From positions 1 to 7,934 of the forward strand of contig JALWKJ010000015.1 of assembly GCA_027081495.1 (NCBI GenBank): a DNA stretch of 7,934 nt, written 5' to 3'. This DNA is from Campylobacterales bacterium (GTDB lineage: Bacteria > Campylobacterota > Campylobacteria > Campylobacterales > QNZT01). Both the position numbers and the translations under genes were made by a program. Positions 6,270 to 7,934 of this stretch are shown here, piece by piece. Below the pieces are notes generated by a model. The model did no database searches, was not told where the DNA came from, and worked only from the letters and a program-made list of their open reading frames with translations. How positions within the stretch are numbered: the stretch's first letter is position 1; each line of letters opens with the position of its first letter.

Positions 6270-6500
6270 TTATTTACCCTCTTTTATCACAGCGACGATT
6301 TTCTCGCCGATTCCTTTAACATTTTTCAATTCATCGACACTTTTAAACTCGCCATGCGCTTCTCTGTAAGCGATTATGCGTTCTGCTTTTTTAGCGCCGA
6401 TACCTTTGATTTTGACAAACTCTTCGGCTGAAGCCGTGTTGATATCGAGAGCGAAAAGTGTCAATGCCGACGCTAAAAGTAAAAATAGAGACTTTTTCAT
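6270..6500 (-). CDS. comEA: Small secreted helix-hairpin-helix DNA-binding protein, ComEA-like
   Basis: This 76-residue protein probably binds incoming double-stranded DNA in the periplasm during natural transformation. Residues 1-17 are a signal peptide (MKKSLF, a hydrophobic stretch, then LFA). The rest is a single ComEA-type domain: DINTASAEEF (19-28), a first hairpin KGIGAKKAERII (32-43), FKSVDELKNV (52-61) and a second hairpin KGIGEKIVAVI (62-72). The size and design match Campylobacter jejuni Cj0011c (79 residues), reported to contribute to transformation; the domain itself is the established part. The ATG at 6500 is chosen because AAAGGA (6506-6511) sits five bases upstream and it gives a clean signal peptide; the frame's extension to 6611 lies across the promoter region. 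No comEC or type II/IV pilus gene is in the window. The gene appears to be transcribed alone. Confidence 0.85.
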   Translation of the reverse strand: MKKSLFLLLASALTLFALDINTASAEEFVKIKGIGAKKAERIIAYREAHGEFKSVDELKNVKGIGEKIVAVIKEGK

Positions 6501-6634
6501 GAGTATCCTTTGTAATTTATTTTGCAAAGGTAAGATCGGTTTATTGTAGAAAACCTTTACAAGCATAAATATTAAAAAGTAAAATTTGTATTTATTCATG
6601 AGAAAAGACAATAGTTTAAAATTTTAAAAACAAA
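6501..6634 (-). promoter_or_regulatory. Leader and probable promoter of the comEA-like gene
   Basis: This 134-base gap lies between the upstream GDP-mannose gene and the comEA-like gene. A minus-strand TACAAT at 6543-6548 is a reasonable -10 (5 of 6 to consensus), giving a leader of about 36 nt. No clear -35 is seen. In the leader, CCTTTG (6530-6525) can pair with CAAAGG (6512-6507), which contains most of the ribosome site AAAGGA (6511-6506); the stem has 6 bp and a 12-nt loop. Near 6615-6628 lies the AT-only palindrome TTTAAAATTTTAAA, just after the stop of the upstream gene. It has no GC content and would be a weak terminator at best, so read-through from upstream is possible. Confidence 0.45.
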
Positions 6635-7934
6635 TTACGATTCTCTTTTAAAATCGTCTTCAATCCTTACGATATCGTCTTCACCGGTATATTCTCCAAC
6701 TTGAGCTTCGATGAGTACTACCGGAATCTTACCTTGGTTTTCCAGTCTATGAATTTCTCCCATCTTGATATAAGTCGATTCATTCGGACGAATCAGTTTA
6801 ACTTCATCTCCTACCGTTACCGTAGCCGTACCGCTGACGACGATCCAGTGTTCATTTCGATGAAAGTGCTTTTGTAAACTCAGCCGTTTACCCGGCTTTA
6901 CGATGATGCGTTTTATCTTGTACTGATCGTGATCAAGCAACACTTCATAAGTCCCCCATGGGCGATGCGCGATGGTGTGTATATTTGTCAACTCGCTGCC
7001 GCTTTCTTTTAATTTTTTTACAACCCGTTTCACTTTTTGTCCCGACCCTTTTTTGCTTACAAGCAGCGCATCGGGGGTGTCAACGACGATAAGATCTTCT
7101 ATATCTATAGTTGCTATCTGTTTATCGTGTGAAAGGATAAGATTGTTTTTCGAATCTATACTAATATGTTTTAAATTTTCGGTATTGCCGTTTTTATCTT
7201 TTGGCAACTCTTCATAGAGAGCATCAAAACTACCTAGATCACTCCAGTCGATATTGCTGTAAATGACTTTAACTTTTTCGCTTTTTTCCATAACGGCATA
7301 ATCTATAGAATCGGAGGGAATATTTATCATCGCCTCTTTTTTAATCCGTATCATATTTTGTGATTCTTCGTCTTTTTTTAGAGCTTTTTCGCATGCATCG
7401 TAAATATCGGGAGAATATTTTTGAAGCTCTTTTAGAAAAACACCCGCTTTAAAACAAAACATACCGCTATTCCAATAGTAATTGCCCTTTTGCAAATACT
7501 CTTTGGCGGTATCGATATCCGGTTTTTCCCTAAAACTTTTAACATCTTCGCCGTCCGCCTCGATATAACCAAATCCCGTCTCGGGATAATCGGGAGCGAT
7601 GCCAAAAGTTACGAGATTATTTTGCGATGCCAAAGTTTTAGCTCTTAAAACCGCTCTCTCATAAGCCTCTTCGTCTTTTATAAGATGATCCGAGGGCGTA
7701 ACCAAAACCGTATCTTCAAAATCAAGCGCCATACAAGCAAGAGCGATTGCCGGAGCGGTGTTTCTGCCCACGGGTTCGAGAAGATAGCTGATATTTAAAG
7801 AGCGATGATCGATACACTTTTGAATCTCTTCAAGCTGATCATATGCCAAAAAATACTGCTCTTGATTTGAAACTATAAACATTTTACGACATAGTTTCGC
7901 ATTTCTTTGCGCCGTTAGCTGAAAAAGGGAGTTA
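6635..7934 (-). CDS. manC: Mannose-1-phosphate guanylyltransferase / mannose-6-phosphate isomerase (5' end beyond window)
   Basis: This bifunctional enzyme makes GDP-mannose for surface polysaccharide or glycans: it isomerises fructose-6-P to mannose-6-P and joins mannose-1-P to GTP. The frame stays open to the right edge, reading NSLFQLTAQRNAKLCRKM before the first internal ATG (7882). That ATG is therefore not the start; about 30 residues, with the nucleotide-binding GGSGTRLWP loop, lie outside. Numbered from that internal Met, the transferase domain shows EPVGRNTAPA (36-45), VTPSDHLI (61-68), PETGFGYIE (100-108), REKPD (118-122), YYWNSGMF (135-142) and WSDLGSF (213-219). The type II isomerase cupin has RPWG (307-310), QKHFHRNEHW (337-346, metal-binding Gln/His/Glu/His) and GEIHRLEN (375-382). 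With 432 residues visible, total length matches the family (about 460-480). It could also be called algA/xanB by other naming. Its promoter and operon partners are outside. Confidence 0.95.
   Translation of the reverse strand, partial: NSLFQLTAQRNAKLCRKMFIVSNQEQYFLAYDQLEEIQKCIDHRSLNISYLLEPVGRNTAPAIALACMALDFEDTVLVTPSDHLIKDEEAYERAVLRAKTLASQNNLVTFGIAPDYPETGFGYIEADGEDVKSFREKPDIDTAKEYLQKGNYYWNSGMFCFKAGVFLKELQKYSPDIYDACEKALKKDEESQNMIRIKKEAMINIPSDSIDYAVMEKSEKVKVIYSNIDWSDLGSFDALYEELPKDKNGNTENLKHISIDSKNNLILSHDKQIATIDIEDLIVVDTPDALLVSKKGSGQKVKRVVKKLKESGSELTNIHTIAHRPWGTYEVLLDHDQYKIKRIIVKPGKRLSLQKHFHRNEHWIVVSGTATVTVGDEVKLIRPNESTYIKMGEIHRLENQGKIPVVLIEAQVGEYTGEDDIVRIEDDFKRES

Noticed and set aside
5331..6500. 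Idea that the DUF234 protein and ComEA-like protein form a defence or uptake module
   Set aside because: They are convergent, separately promoted and have no mobile-element or defence genes around them; there is no direct support.
6501..6611. Longer start for the comEA-like gene at 6611
   Set aside because: The ATG at 6500 has a good ribosome site and begins a normal signal peptide; the extension spans the likely promoter and has no family support.
7880..7882. ATG at 7882 as the start of the GDP-mannose enzyme
   Set aside because: The upstream codons continue the family sequence to the window edge, so the gene is cut by the window and not truncated in the genome.

Overview
The window most likely comes from a free-living member of the Campylobacterota (Epsilonproteobacteria). 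The evidence is AT-rich DNA with Lys/Ile/Phe-rich proteins, very compact gene packing, promoters with a clear -10 but no recognisable -35, a tiny secreted helix-hairpin-helix protein like Campylobacter Cj0011c, and a bifunctional GDP-mannose enzyme. The genus cannot be fixed from the sequence.

Bases 1-236 hold no gene, but carry AT-rich inverted repeats. Bases 237-5226 (minus strand) are a complete tripartite RND efflux operon. It is transcribed pump -> membrane-fusion protein -> TolC-like outer-membrane channel, with junctions overlapping by 4 nt (ATGA) and 1 nt (TGATG). All parts of an envelope-spanning exporter are therefore translated from one coupled message. Bases 5227-5330 are a divergent promoter region whose two outward-facing TATAAT boxes lie in the two arms of an imperfect inverted repeat. 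The plus-strand gene from it (5331-6209) encodes a stand-alone DUF234-type protein with a predicted PD-(D/E)XK nuclease-like core and no ATPase domain.

That gene converges on a small minus-strand gene (6270-6500) for a secreted ComEA-like DNA-binding protein, which ends in a strong hairpin terminator at 6225-6257. Upstream of it, also on the minus strand and running off the right edge, is the bifunctional mannose-1-phosphate guanylyltransferase / mannose-6-phosphate isomerase (6635-7934). Its N-terminal ~30 residues lie outside the window.

Functionally this is envelope and periplasm housekeeping: export, DNA uptake and GDP-mannose supply for surface polysaccharide, plus one protein of unknown role. 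I see no mobile element, CRISPR array, tRNA or rRNA. No convincing new multi-gene system is visible. The parts most worth a second look are the solitary DUF234 protein, the symmetric divergent promoter, and the inverted repeats at 1-167.
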